A stretch of 64,000 bases of DNA, taken from NCBI GenBank assembly GCA_964554715.1, contig CAZKPU010000001.1, positions 8,091-72,090 on the forward strand, read 5' to 3'. Source of the stretch: RXOA01 sp964554715. GTDB taxonomy: Bacteria; Bipolaricaulota; Bipolaricaulia; UBA7950; UBA9294. Of this stretch, positions 51,025 to 59,141 are shown in pieces; the stretch's first letter is position 1, and the number at the start of each line of letters is the position of its first letter. A program made the position numbers and the translations under genes. Below the pieces are notes generated by a model that saw only the letters and a program-made list of their open reading frames with translations, had not been told where the DNA came from and ran no database searches.

Positions 51025-53247
51025 ATGATTCGCTTTGATAAGATGACGCAGGGCGCACAGGAGCTTTTTCGCGAATCCCAGGATCTTCTCACGCGGTATA
51101 AGCACAATCAGCTCGATGTCGAGCACTTGGTCAGTGTTCTTGCCGGCAAAGAAGGAACCGGGCGCGAGATTCTGCAGGCGATGGGGGTTCATGTCGACGG
51201 TTTGGTGAAGGATCTTGACTTCCTGCTTCGCCGCAAACCAACGGTCTCCGGCCCGACCGGCGGACAGATCTACATCACCCCCCGCCTCGAATCCGTCGTC
51301 ACGGGGGCACAGATGGAGGCGGACCGCCTGCGGGACGAGTTCATCGGGGTGGATCACCTGCTGCTGGCGATCAGCCGGGTGATCGAGCCTGAGTTCAAGC
51401 GGGTCCTCGATAAGCATCACATCACCCCCGAGGCGATCTACGCCGGACTGAAAGAGGTGCGCGGCGAGCAGCGGGTGACGGATCAGGACGCCGAAGATCG
51501 GTACCAGGTGTTGAAGAAGTACTCCAGCAACCTCACGGAGATGGCTCAGCGCGGAGATCTCGATCCGGTGATCGGGCGCGATGAGGAAATCCACAGGATG
51601 CAGCAGATTCTCTCCCGGCGCCGCAAGAACAACCCGGTCTTGATCGGGGAGCCCGGCGTGGGAAAGACGGCCGTGGTGGAAGGACTCGCTCAACGGATCG
51701 CTGACGGTGAGGTGCCGGAGGGGCTCAAGAACAAGGAGATCATCTCCTTGGACATCGGGGCGATGGTTGCCGGTTCGAAATTCCGTGGCGAGTTCGAGGA
51801 TCGGTTGAAGGCGGTCATCAAAGAGATCGAAGCGACGGCCGGCCAGTCGATCGTGTTCATCGACGAGGTCCACACCATTGTTGGTGCAGGGGCCGCGGAA
51901 GGTGCGATCGATGCATCGAACATGCTCAAAGAACCGCTTTCCCGGGGAAGGTTCCAATTGATCGGAGCGACAACGCTGGATGAGTACCGGGAGCATGTGG
52001 AGAAGGACTCCGCTTTGGAGCGCCGGTTCCAGAAGATCTTCGTTGACGAACCGACGATCGAGGAAACGGTGGCGATCTTGAATGGACTCCGGAGTACCCT
52101 TGAGGAACACCATGGGGTCAAGATCACCGACGACGCTCTTGTGGCGGCCGCCAAGCTGTCGGAGCGGTACATCTCGGATCGGTTCCTGCCCGACAAAGCG
52201 ATCGATCTGATCGATGAGGCGGGCAGCCGCATCCGTGTCGATGCCAGCGGAGAAGAGGTCACCGAGGCGCAGATCGCAGCGTTGGTCTCTCAATGGACGG
52301 GGATTCCGGCTGAACGGATGATCGAAGAGGAACGAGCGCGGCTGGCACAGATGGAGGACATCCTCCACGAGCGTGTGATCAACCAGGTGGAGGGGGTCCG
52401 CGCTGTATCCCAGGCGGTCCGCCACTCCCGTGCCGGTCTTTCGGATCCGCGCCGGCCGATCGGAACGTTTCTCTTCCTCGGCCCAACCGGCGTGGGGAAG
52501 ACCGAACTCGCCAAGGCGCTGGCGTCGTTTCTGTTTGGCTCCGACGACGCGCTATTGCGGATCGACATGAGCGAGTACATGGAGCGCCACGCCGTATCGC
52601 GGCTGATCGGATCGCCCCCCGGGTATGTCGGGTATGAGGAAGGTGGCCAGCTCACCGAATCGGTCCGGCGTCGGCCGTATCAGGTTGTGCTTTTCGATGA
52701 GGCGGAAAAAGCCCATCCTCAGGTGATGAACCTGATGCTCCAACTGCTTGACGAGGGGCGGCTCACGGACGGGCACGGGCGGACGGTGGATTTCAAGCAC
52801 ACGATCCTCATCCTCACATCCAACGTCGGCAGCGAGCGGTTCGAATCGGATGCGGCCTGGGAATCGATCGAGGAACAGGTGCGAGAAGATCTCAAGGGCG
52901 CGTTCCGGCCGGAGTTTCTGAACCGGATCGACGAGACGATCGTTTTCCACCGCCTCGAACAAGATGCAATTGCCCAGATCGTGGATCTGAAGATCGGCGC
53001 GCTCAACGAGCGGCTTGCCGAACAAGGGATCGCTCTCTTGTTGACGCAGAGCGCTCGAACGGCGCTTTCTCGGAAGGGGTTCGATCCGCACTACGGAGCG
53101 CGGCCGCTGGAGCGCGCGATCAAGCGGTTGATCGAGAACCCTCTTGCCGAGAAGATCGTAGCCGGAGAGATCGCAGAGGGAGATCACGTATCGGTCGATG
53201 CTGCGGCAATGTCCGACACGCTCCTCATCAGGAAAGCTTCGTCTTGA
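51025..53247 (+). CDS. clpB: ClpB-like AAA+ disaggregase lacking the middle domain
   Basis: 740 residues from ATG at 51025 (AAGGAG). N-terminal Clp repeat domain (MTQGAQELFRESQDLLTRYKHNQLDVEHLV). First AAA: Walker A GEPGVGKT (208-215), Walker B FIDE (278-281). Second AAA: Walker A GPTGVGKT (486-493), ending in FDPHYGARPLERAIKRLIENPLAEKI. Between DEAG (397-400) and WTGIP (424-428) only 23 residues remain, where ClpB normally has a coiled-coil M domain of about 120. No IGL/IGF/VGF ClpP-docking tripeptide is seen, so it is not an obvious ClpA/ClpC. Heat-shock control by a CIRCE-like site fits. Confidence 0.88.
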   Translation: MIRFDKMTQGAQELFRESQDLLTRYKHNQLDVEHLVSVLAGKEGTGREILQAMGVHVDGLVKDLDFLLRRKPTVSGPTGGQIYITPRLESVVTGAQMEADRLRDEFIGVDHLLLAISRVIEPEFKRVLDKHHITPEAIYAGLKEVRGEQRVTDQDAEDRYQVLKKYSSNLTEMAQRGDLDPVIGRDEEIHRMQQILSRRRKNNPVLIGEPGVGKTAVVEGLAQRIADGEVPEGLKNKEIISLDIGAMVAGSKFRGEFEDRLKAVIKEIEATAGQSIVFIDEVHTIVGAGAAEGAIDASNMLKEPLSRGRFQLIGATTLDEYREHVEKDSALERRFQKIFVDEPTIEETVAILNGLRSTLEEHHGVKITDDALVAAAKLSERYISDRFLPDKAIDLIDEAGSRIRVDASGEEVTEAQIAALVSQWTGIPAERMIEEERARLAQMEDILHERVINQVEGVRAVSQAVRHSRAGLSDPRRPIGTFLFLGPTGVGKTELAKALASFLFGSDDALLRIDMSEYMERHAVSRLIGSPPGYVGYEEGGQLTESVRRRPYQVVLFDEAEKAHPQVMNLMLQLLDEGRLTDGHGRTVDFKHTILILTSNVGSERFESDAAWESIEEQVREDLKGAFRPEFLNRIDETIVFHRLEQDAIAQIVDLKIGALNERLAEQGIALLLTQSARTALSRKGFDPHYGARPLERAIKRLIENPLAEKIVAGEIAEGDHVSVDAAAMSDTLLIRKASS

Positions 53248-53290
53248 ACGCTGACCGGATACGGTCTTCCGGGACCACGCTCCGGTGATG

Positions 53291-54940
53291 CTAGCTGGGC
53301 GGCTCGTAGCGGCTGACCTGAGGGGCCATGATGACGCGGGCGACGTCCCAAACCTGATGGATGTCGCCTTCCTCCAGCCCCCATGGGTCCACCCCCAGCG
53401 GCAACGTTGAGCCGTCGACTGCCGTCTCCGCCAGTGCATAGATCCGGCCCTCGATCACCCACAGACCGCCGGATTCAAACCCTTGCCGGGTGAGGCGGGC
53501 AGCAAAATCCTCACCCACGGGGACGAAGACCACCATGTGGTTGGCAACACCCGAGCCGCTCGTATCGACACCGGCAATCACCGCTCCGTGCCCGAGGGTG
53601 CGCAGCAAGCTGGCGTAAAGGATGGAAGAGTCTTCGCAATCCCCGATGCGTTCAACCAGCGTCTCCACGGGGTAGCGAGGGTACTCGACGCCGCTTGGAT
53701 CAGGTGCATACGCAACGACGCTCTGCACGAACGCTAGGGCGTTGTCGGCGATATCGTAGTAGGCGGTGCTGTCTACGCTTGCCGTCAGCAACGCTGCAAG
53801 TTCGGCCATTAGCGGATCGTCGAGCGGGTCGAGAACGTACCGGTCATAGGTTCCGTAGACGGCGACGCATCTGGATCGCGATGAGTACTCCTCGATCAGC
53901 GACACGGGGATCGAGAGCGACACCGAGCTTCGCCGGCCGTCGAACCACCAGCTGTATCCGTAGGAGGCGGTTTCTCCGTGTTCGGTCGAGGGAGGATCTT
54001 GTCCATCGTCTGTGGGTTGAGTGACAAGGATCTCCGTCTCGCGCGAGGCGACCGATCCCGATGCGTCCGCGACGATCAGCCGTACGGTGAACTGCCCGGG
54101 TGCCAAATAACGGTGTGTCACGATCGATCCTTCGGTTGAATCGCCGTCCCCGAACGTCCACACGTAGTGGACGACCCTCCCCGTAGCGGATGTCGATGCG
54201 GTTCCGTCGAACGTCACCGCTTCTCCAAGCGCTAGAGACGCAGCCGATGCGGAAATGCGAGCGACAACGGCCCCGTCCTGAGCCTCCGCCTCGCCCTGCA
54301 CGGACAGTGTTGTCGTTGCCGAGGACGTGGCTCCGTCCTCGTCGGTGACGACAAGTGTGACGGTGTAGTCTCCCGCGAGTTGGTACCTGTGGGATGCCGA
54401 CGTTCCTTGCCCTTCCGAACCGTCTCCGAACGACCAGCGGCAGCCGATGATCCCTCTGTCGTCGGTGGACGCCGAGGCGGAGAACTCGACGTCCTGTCCG
54501 ACCGATGCCGGATTGGGCGTAGCGGAGATCCTTGCCACGGGAGGAGTGTTCGGAGGATCGACCTCAACGGTGAGTTCGGTCTGGGAAAGCTGCCCGTGAT
54601 CGTCGGTCACGGCGAGCGTTACCGTGTGCTGTCCGGCGCCGACGAAGGTGTGCTCGGGAGACTCTCCCGTCACGGACTGGCCGTCGTCGAACCACCAGGT
54701 GTAGTCGACGATGATGCCGTCGGGATCATAAGAGGGCGAAGCATCGAAGGTGACGACCAGCGGTGCGCGGCCGGTGGCCGGCGACACGGAGGCGCCCGGT
54801 ACGGGAGGCTGATTGCGAAAGAACGTACATCCGGAAAGCAGGAGCGCCCCCAGCGTTACGAGCGTCAACAACAGCCCTGTGGCACGGGATAAGGGCCCAG
54901 ACATGACGGCTTGATCAGCGGGATCTGTACGATTCGGCAC
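53291..54940 (-). CDS. Lipoprotein with three PKD domains and a transglutaminase-like domain
   Basis: 549 residues from a GTG at 54940 with AGAGGA upstream; ATG at 54904 is an alternative. Lipobox LLLSGC in the signal region. Three PKD domains follow (DASPSYDPDGIIVDYTWWFDDG, ASASTDDRGIIGCRWSFGDG, TASTSATGRVVHYVWTFGDG), then a transglutaminase-like domain. In it, ERIGDCEDSSILYASLLRTLG holds the Cys, VANHMVVFVPVG the His, and LGVDPWGLEEGD the Asp. A surface protein with binding modules and a possible protease/cross-linking fold. Second PKD lipoprotein in the window. Confidence 0.82.
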   Translation of the reverse strand: MPNRTDPADQAVMSGPLSRATGLLLTLVTLGALLLSGCTFFRNQPPVPGASVSPATGRAPLVVTFDASPSYDPDGIIVDYTWWFDDGQSVTGESPEHTFVGAGQHTVTLAVTDDHGQLSQTELTVEVDPPNTPPVARISATPNPASVGQDVEFSASASTDDRGIIGCRWSFGDGSEGQGTSASHRYQLAGDYTVTLVVTDEDGATSSATTTLSVQGEAEAQDGAVVARISASAASLALGEAVTFDGTASTSATGRVVHYVWTFGDGDSTEGSIVTHRYLAPGQFTVRLIVADASGSVASRETEILVTQPTDDGQDPPSTEHGETASYGYSWWFDGRRSSVSLSIPVSLIEEYSSRSRCVAVYGTYDRYVLDPLDDPLMAELAALLTASVDSTAYYDIADNALAFVQSVVAYAPDPSGVEYPRYPVETLVERIGDCEDSSILYASLLRTLGHGAVIAGVDTSGSGVANHMVVFVPVGEDFAARLTRQGFESGGLWVIEGRIYALAETAVDGSTLPLGVDPWGLEEGDIHQVWDVARVIMAPQVSRYEPPS

Positions 54941-55084
54941 AACCGTTTCCTCTCTTTCCGAGTTGATCATCGCACGGCGGCTGAGCAAGCGTGGGAAGCG
55001 ATGCGACAGAGGCGTGAGACATGCGCCAAGAACGAACGAGTCAGATGTCGGCCCGGTGGCCCGGGACATCGCGGCCGGCTGCGC

Positions 55085-55978
55085 TTAGTGGCGAAGTTCG
55101 CTGCTTCGAACCGCTTCGATCCGCCGGGACAGGACATCGATTTGAGAACGGATCGACGGTTCGATCAATGCAGGCGACTCCCCCGGCGGCGGCTTCAGCC
55201 CAAGCCGCTGATGCAGCTGGAGGGCGTTGACGACGCTCTGACCGAGGTGACAGTTGTTGGTGAACACGAAGGTCTTGCGTGCGGTCCCCGCCTTCTCTTC
55301 TGCACGCCTTGCCCACGCTTCGAGGTTGTCAGCCGTATAGAGGTAGTCGTAGCGAAGGCCCGGAGCCTCATGGTGCCACCACGTCTTCGCGTTGCGGCCG
55401 TGAAGCCGGTAGTAGGCGATGTCGGATGTGACCTCGTTGCTGGGGCGGGGAAGTCCGGGAAGCGGCGGGAGATCGACATTGACGAAACCCAATCCGAGAT
55501 TCCGCAGCGTCTCGAACGTCTCGGGTTCGTACCACCCGATGTGACGGAATTCGACGTTGATCGGGATGCCCTTGTCGGTCCGGATTCCGGACAGCTGCTC
55601 AAGATGACGGATGGAGTCAAGGTTGTTCTTGAACGCGTACGGGAACTGTGCAAGCAGCGCCGCGAGCTGGCCCCGCTCGACCAACGGAGCGATCGCGTCA
55701 TAGAACGGCACGGTGATAGAGGCGAGCTTCTCCCGCTGGTGGGTCGCCTCCCGCGGCAGCTTGACGACGAACGTGAACTCCGGAGGAACCTTGGCCACGA
55801 TCGCCTCGAACATCTTCGGTGAAGGGATGCGGTAGTACGTCGCGTTGATCTCGACGGCATCGAACCAGCGGGCGTAGTGCGTCAGGTACTTGACCGGCGG
55901 CGTCCCCGGCGGATAGACGGTGCCTACCCAGTCCCGGAAGCTGTAGCCCGAGGTTCCGACGTGAGTCTCATGTTCCAT
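55085..55978 (-). CDS. DUF72 family protein
   Basis: 297 residues: MEHETHVGTSGYSFRDWVGTVYPPGTPPVKYLTHYARWFDAVEINATYYRIPS, then FVVKLPREATHQREKL, GIPINVEFRHIGWYEPETFETLRNLGLGFVNVDLP, DIAYYRLHGRNAKTWWH and KTFVFTNNCHLGQSVVNALQL. These are all DUF72 landmarks (TIM barrel, function unknown). No SD; TACGAT lies 6 bases before the ATG, with TTGTGC 17 bases further upstream. May be leaderless. Confidence 0.9.
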   Translation of the reverse strand: MEHETHVGTSGYSFRDWVGTVYPPGTPPVKYLTHYARWFDAVEINATYYRIPSPKMFEAIVAKVPPEFTFVVKLPREATHQREKLASITVPFYDAIAPLVERGQLAALLAQFPYAFKNNLDSIRHLEQLSGIRTDKGIPINVEFRHIGWYEPETFETLRNLGLGFVNVDLPPLPGLPRPSNEVTSDIAYYRLHGRNAKTWWHHEAPGLRYDYLYTADNLEAWARRAEEKAGTARKTFVFTNNCHLGQSVVNALQLHQRLGLKPPPGESPALIEPSIRSQIDVLSRRIEAVRSSELRH

Positions 55979-55984
55979 GCTTCG

Positions 55985-56013
55985 ATCGTAGGGAAACGTC
56001 GTTCTCTGCACAA
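55985..56013 (-). promoter_or_regulatory. Possible promoter of the DUF72 gene
   Basis: On the minus strand TTGTGC (56008-56013), 17 bases, TACGAT (55985-55990), then 6 bases to ATG at 55978. The -35 box is weak. Confidence 0.45.
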
Positions 56014-56070
56014 CGGGAAAACGAGCTGGGATCTCGGCGAGGTCCGTTTTCGTGATTGGCGAAGCTCTTC

Positions 56071-57300
56071 TTAGAACTCCCATGCTTCTCCTGAGGCGAA
56101 CCCGCCGACGTGCTCGGGGATGGCGTCGAATAGCAGGGTTTCTCCGGTGACGATCGCCTTTTCGCCGAAACGGTCGCGGATATGGTCGATCGATGCATTC
56201 AAGGCGGCGCGTTTGCGATCCTCTTCGAGCAAGAAATCGGGAAGGTCCTTGCGATCGGTGAGGTTGCGAACGGAAACGCCGATGTTGAACACAGTTTCCG
56301 GGGGAAGGGGCATCTTGCGGTGGATGTTGAGACAAGCGTTGTAAAGGGTCTCGCCATCATCGGTGGGAAAGGGAAGCGAAATCTGCTTGCCGCAGTGAGG
56401 GCCGAGCGCGCCGAGTCGGCATCCAAAGTATACCGTCCGTCCGACGAACCCGAGCTTCCTCATTCTTCGCGCCACTTTGTCGCACAAGCCGCGGAGGACG
56501 AGGCAAGCAAGGGGAAACGGGCGCAGTTCCGGGGGGAGTGTCTTAGAGTGCCCCACCGATTTCACGGGAGCAGCGACCGTATAGGGAATGACCGGCGTCG
56601 GATCCTTGCCTTGTCCGACGGTGTGCAGGAAATGACCGTAGACCCCGAATTCCTTCCGCAGGTACTCCAACGGCGTAGCGCCGAGTTCGGCGAGGGTGCG
56701 GATACCGACGCGTTGCAGACGAGCGGAGATCCGAGATCCGATCCCGCAGATCTCTCCCACCGGTGTTGTTTGCAGAAGATCGGGGATCTGTTCGGGAAGA
56801 AGCATGCCGATCCCATTCGGTTTGTGTTTCTTGGCGATCAGTTTGGCGAAAGCGCGGCTCTCGGCGATGCCGATCGTGCCTGTGATGCAGGGGCCGAGCG
56901 ATTCGCGGAATTCGGTTTGGATCGACCGGGCCATCGCCATCGGACCTCCGTATCGCACCGCTTCTTGTGTGACATCCATGAACACCTCGTCAATGCTGAA
57001 GACCTCGAGCTGTGGGGTGTAATTCTTGAGGATGCCGAGAAATCTTTGGGTGACGGCGATATAGCGGGAGGCATGACCGGCGACGAACTGTAAGGAGGGA
57101 CAAAGGCGGCGTGCTTCCCAGATCGGCATCGCGGATTGGACACCGCGACGCTTCGCTTCACGGGACGCGGCGACCACGATGGAACGTTCCTGCGGCTTCC
57201 CGGTGACGGCAATCGGTTTTCCCCGCAGCCTTGGATCGGCTTGTTGCTCCACCGAGGCGAAATAGGAATCCATGTCGAGATGGACAATGATCCTTGCCAT
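56071..57300 (-). CDS. dinB: DNA polymerase IV (Y family)
   Basis: 409 residues. Catalytic carboxylates in IIVHLDMDSYFASVEQQADPRLRGKPIAV and LEVFSIDEVFMDVTQEA. Helix-hairpin-helix region VGEICGIGSRISARLQRVGIRTLAELG, then the little-finger domain. Error-prone translesion synthesis. SD GAGGAG; starts 3 bases after the DUF6504 gene and shares its promoter. An inverted repeat overlies that promoter, suggesting DNA-damage or other repression. Confidence 0.94.
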   Translation of the reverse strand: MARIIVHLDMDSYFASVEQQADPRLRGKPIAVTGKPQERSIVVAASREAKRRGVQSAMPIWEARRLCPSLQFVAGHASRYIAVTQRFLGILKNYTPQLEVFSIDEVFMDVTQEAVRYGGPMAMARSIQTEFRESLGPCITGTIGIAESRAFAKLIAKKHKPNGIGMLLPEQIPDLLQTTPVGEICGIGSRISARLQRVGIRTLAELGATPLEYLRKEFGVYGHFLHTVGQGKDPTPVIPYTVAAPVKSVGHSKTLPPELRPFPLACLVLRGLCDKVARRMRKLGFVGRTVYFGCRLGALGPHCGKQISLPFPTDDGETLYNACLNIHRKMPLPPETVFNIGVSVRNLTDRKDLPDFLLEEDRKRAALNASIDHIRDRFGEKAIVTGETLLFDAIPEHVGGFASGEAWEF

Positions 57301-57303
57301 ACG

Positions 57304-57558
57304 CTACTCCTCGATGTCGATCGTGGAGAGACTCCAATGACACGCGCGGGTGTCAAACCGTATGCAACACCGCTGAGATCCGCAGCTGACCGCGTAATGG
57401 AGAAGCTTGGTTTGACCCTGATGCTCAGGATAGACGAGATGGGTGCCGGTGACGTCGAACCGGCGGTTCCTCCAGCGAAACGCACGCAAGAGGGGGTACG
57501 GGGCCCCGATGGGGTAGATCACATATGCGTCGATCCTCTCGTCTACGGCCTGATCCAT
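57304..57558 (-). CDS. DUF6504-type small protein paired with dinB
   Basis: 84 residues: DAYVIYPIGAPYPLLRAFRWRNRRFDVTGTHLVYPEHQG, then LLHYAVSCGSQRCCIRFDTRACHWSLSTIDIEE. Matches the small DUF6504 proteins often found beside Y-family polymerases, possibly a beta-barrel accessory factor. Function unknown. Lies directly between the promoter and dinB, 3 bases before dinB, so obligatorily co-expressed. The SD is weak. Confidence 0.72.
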   Translation of the reverse strand: MDQAVDERIDAYVIYPIGAPYPLLRAFRWRNRRFDVTGTHLVYPEHQGQTKLLHYAVSCGSQRCCIRFDTRACHWSLSTIDIEE

Positions 57559-57570
57559 GTCGGTTCACGT

Positions 57571-57604
57571 GGTTCAGTGTATAGGCTGAACCGAGCTTTG
57601 TCAA
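57571..57604 (-). promoter_or_regulatory. Promoter of the DUF6504-dinB operon with overlapping operator
   Basis: On the minus strand TTGACA (57599-57604), 17 bases, TACACT (57576-57581). A perfect inverted repeat GGTTCAG-N8-CTGAACC (57571-57592) covers the -10 box and part of the spacer, a position suited to repression. A LexA-type repressor is one candidate; the same GTTCA-N10-TGAAC core recurs at 58248-58267. Confidence 0.75.
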
Positions 57605-57624
57605 GCGGATGTTGAGCCGGTTTC

Positions 57625-58242
57625 TTATCGAGCCTGAAGATCGGAAAACAGCGATGCCAACTCATACATCGAATGCGGTCCGGCCGCTCCGACCCGCCGC
57701 CGATAGATCAACCGCAACGCCGCGAGACGGTTGACGCGATGAAGACAGGTGTTGTGTTGAATCTCCAGGTCGTCGGCCAACTGTCGGGCCGAGGTCTGAC
57801 CGGCGGTGAGGATCCGAGCCAATGTCTCCCGCATCGGGTCCGGCAAGGGACCAAGAACGGTCCACGCGTCTTGCCGCGCATCGGGTCCGGGAAGCGGCCA
57901 CGTATCGGGGGATGGAGAAGACACCCCAAGCATCGCCAGATGGCGGCGCTCCAGTTTGTGAGCGAGATCATCGACAATCTCGGACTCCGGCGACGAGATG
58001 ACGATGGATCGCTCACCGTACTCGCCGGCGCAGATCCGGGCGTAGGGGATGGCGATCGTTTCGTCGGCAAACGAGCCGCTCAATACGTCGAGTCCGGCGA
58101 GCGAGACAAGGAGGAACCCCGGCTCGGGAACCGCAAGCAATGCAGGGAGAAGCGACTCGCGAGCCCTCCGCCCTTCAAGACGTGTGCCAAGCCGTGTGCC
58201 GAACTGCGAAATCTCGAACCGGAATCGATATCCAGCGATCAT
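57625..58242 (-). CDS. STAS-like DUF4325 protein with C-terminal winged-helix domain
   Basis: 205 residues. The N-terminal half carries LAGLDVLSGSFADETIAIPYARIC, the DUF4325 signature (STAS-like, SFADE). The C-terminal half (about 130-200) is a winged HTH: LPDPMRETLARILTAGQTSARQLADDLEIQHNTCLHRVNRLAALRLIYRRRVG. DUF4325 proteins normally partner with anti-sigma-like HATPase proteins, and one is encoded just upstream. No SD; an inverted repeat ends 4 bases before the start. I infer a DNA-binding output of the HATPase partner. Confidence 0.72.
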   Translation of the reverse strand: MIAGYRFRFEISQFGTRLGTRLEGRRARESLLPALLAVPEPGFLLVSLAGLDVLSGSFADETIAIPYARICAGEYGERSIVISSPESEIVDDLAHKLERRHLAMLGVSSPSPDTWPLPGPDARQDAWTVLGPLPDPMRETLARILTAGQTSARQLADDLEIQHNTCLHRVNRLAALRLIYRRRVGAAGPHSMYELASLFSDLQAR

Positions 58243-58245
58243 TGT

Positions 58246-58269
58246 ACGTTCATTGAACCCACTGAACGT
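58246..58269. promoter_or_regulatory. Inverted repeat ACGTTCA-N10-TGAACGT before the DUF4325 gene
   Basis: Perfect 7-bp arms, centre 10 bases, located between the HATPase gene and the DUF4325 start. The core GTTCA-N10-TGAAC equals that of the dinB promoter repeat (57572-57591). It may be a shared operator or, in RNA, a hairpin at the ribosome site. Confidence 0.6.
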
Positions 58270-58276
58270 GCGTTCG

Positions 58277-59128
58277 TCAAGCCGTTCCCGGATCCGGCTC
58301 TACGCCCAGCACATAACGAGGAAGCGACACGGCGATCTGAACACCCGCCAGAAACGGGGTCTCATAGACGTCCCCGTGTTCACTGTCCATGTAGAGCACG
58401 GCATCCCCGCTACGGATGACCAGCGTCCCGTCCCACGTCTTGATCAGCCGGGCGATCCGTCGCAGCTCTCCTCCGCGTCCCGGATCCTCATGCCGGCTGA
58501 TCCCTTTGAACAGGATCTCGTTCAGGGCCTGTGCGTGGGTGACGTCCGAATATGTCTCTCGTGTGGAAAGGCTCCCACGCAATCCGACGCCGTCATCGGC
58601 GACCGCAAGCATCAGCTGCTGCTGCGACAGATCCTCCATGGCGGCGAGGCCGAGGACATCCGGCGCGTCTCCGGTGGCGTTGGCGTGCTGCGGGATGTTC
58701 TGGAACAGTTCGAGCATGATGCGCACCAATCCACGGCGCGATTGCTCGGTGAGCGGATATCGAAGCGCCAACCGACGGTCGAACGTCTCTACGATCCGGC
58801 GAACGCTCCGCTCGGTATCGATTTGGGTGATCGGCTGAGCAACGGAGGATGCCGGATCCACCGGGGATGCCTCCGCAGCAGAGCGCCGCCCGAGCCACTG
58901 CGGAAATCCCATCCTGTTCAACCGGGTTCGTATGCGGTCGTTGCGCGGCCAATCCAACGGAAGCATCTGTCCCTGTCTTCGCTTCCGGTATTCGCGGGCG
59001 GTCACGACCAGGACAAGCAGCGCGTACGGATCGATCGCTTCGACGTCCGAGAGATCGAGACGGCCTGCGTGTCTACAAAGAACATCATCCACCCATTGGT
59101 CGACGGTCTGGATCGTCAGCTGAACCAT
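58277..59128 (-). CDS. Anti-sigma-type HATPase protein with N-terminal STAS-like segment
   Basis: 283 residues. The N-terminus (GRLDLSDVEAIDPYALLVLVVTAREYRKR) resembles a STAS-like fold. The centre and C-terminus form a GHKL ATPase: LVRIMLELFQNIPQHANATGD (N box), LMLAVADDGVGLRGSL (G1), GISRHEDPGRGGELRRIARLIKTWDGTLVIRSG (G2-like). No phospho-His dimerisation domain, so it is more like a serine kinase/anti-sigma ATPase than a histidine kinase. SD AGGAGG. Lies 13 bases after the S2P protease gene and 34 before DUF4325. Confidence 0.75.
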   Translation of the reverse strand: MVQLTIQTVDQWVDDVLCRHAGRLDLSDVEAIDPYALLVLVVTAREYRKRRQGQMLPLDWPRNDRIRTRLNRMGFPQWLGRRSAAEASPVDPASSVAQPITQIDTERSVRRIVETFDRRLALRYPLTEQSRRGLVRIMLELFQNIPQHANATGDAPDVLGLAAMEDLSQQQLMLAVADDGVGLRGSLSTRETYSDVTHAQALNEILFKGISRHEDPGRGGELRRIARLIKTWDGTLVIRSGDAVLYMDSEHGDVYETPFLAGVQIAVSLPRYVLGVEPDPGTA

Positions 59129-59141
59129 GAGCCTCCTGGGA

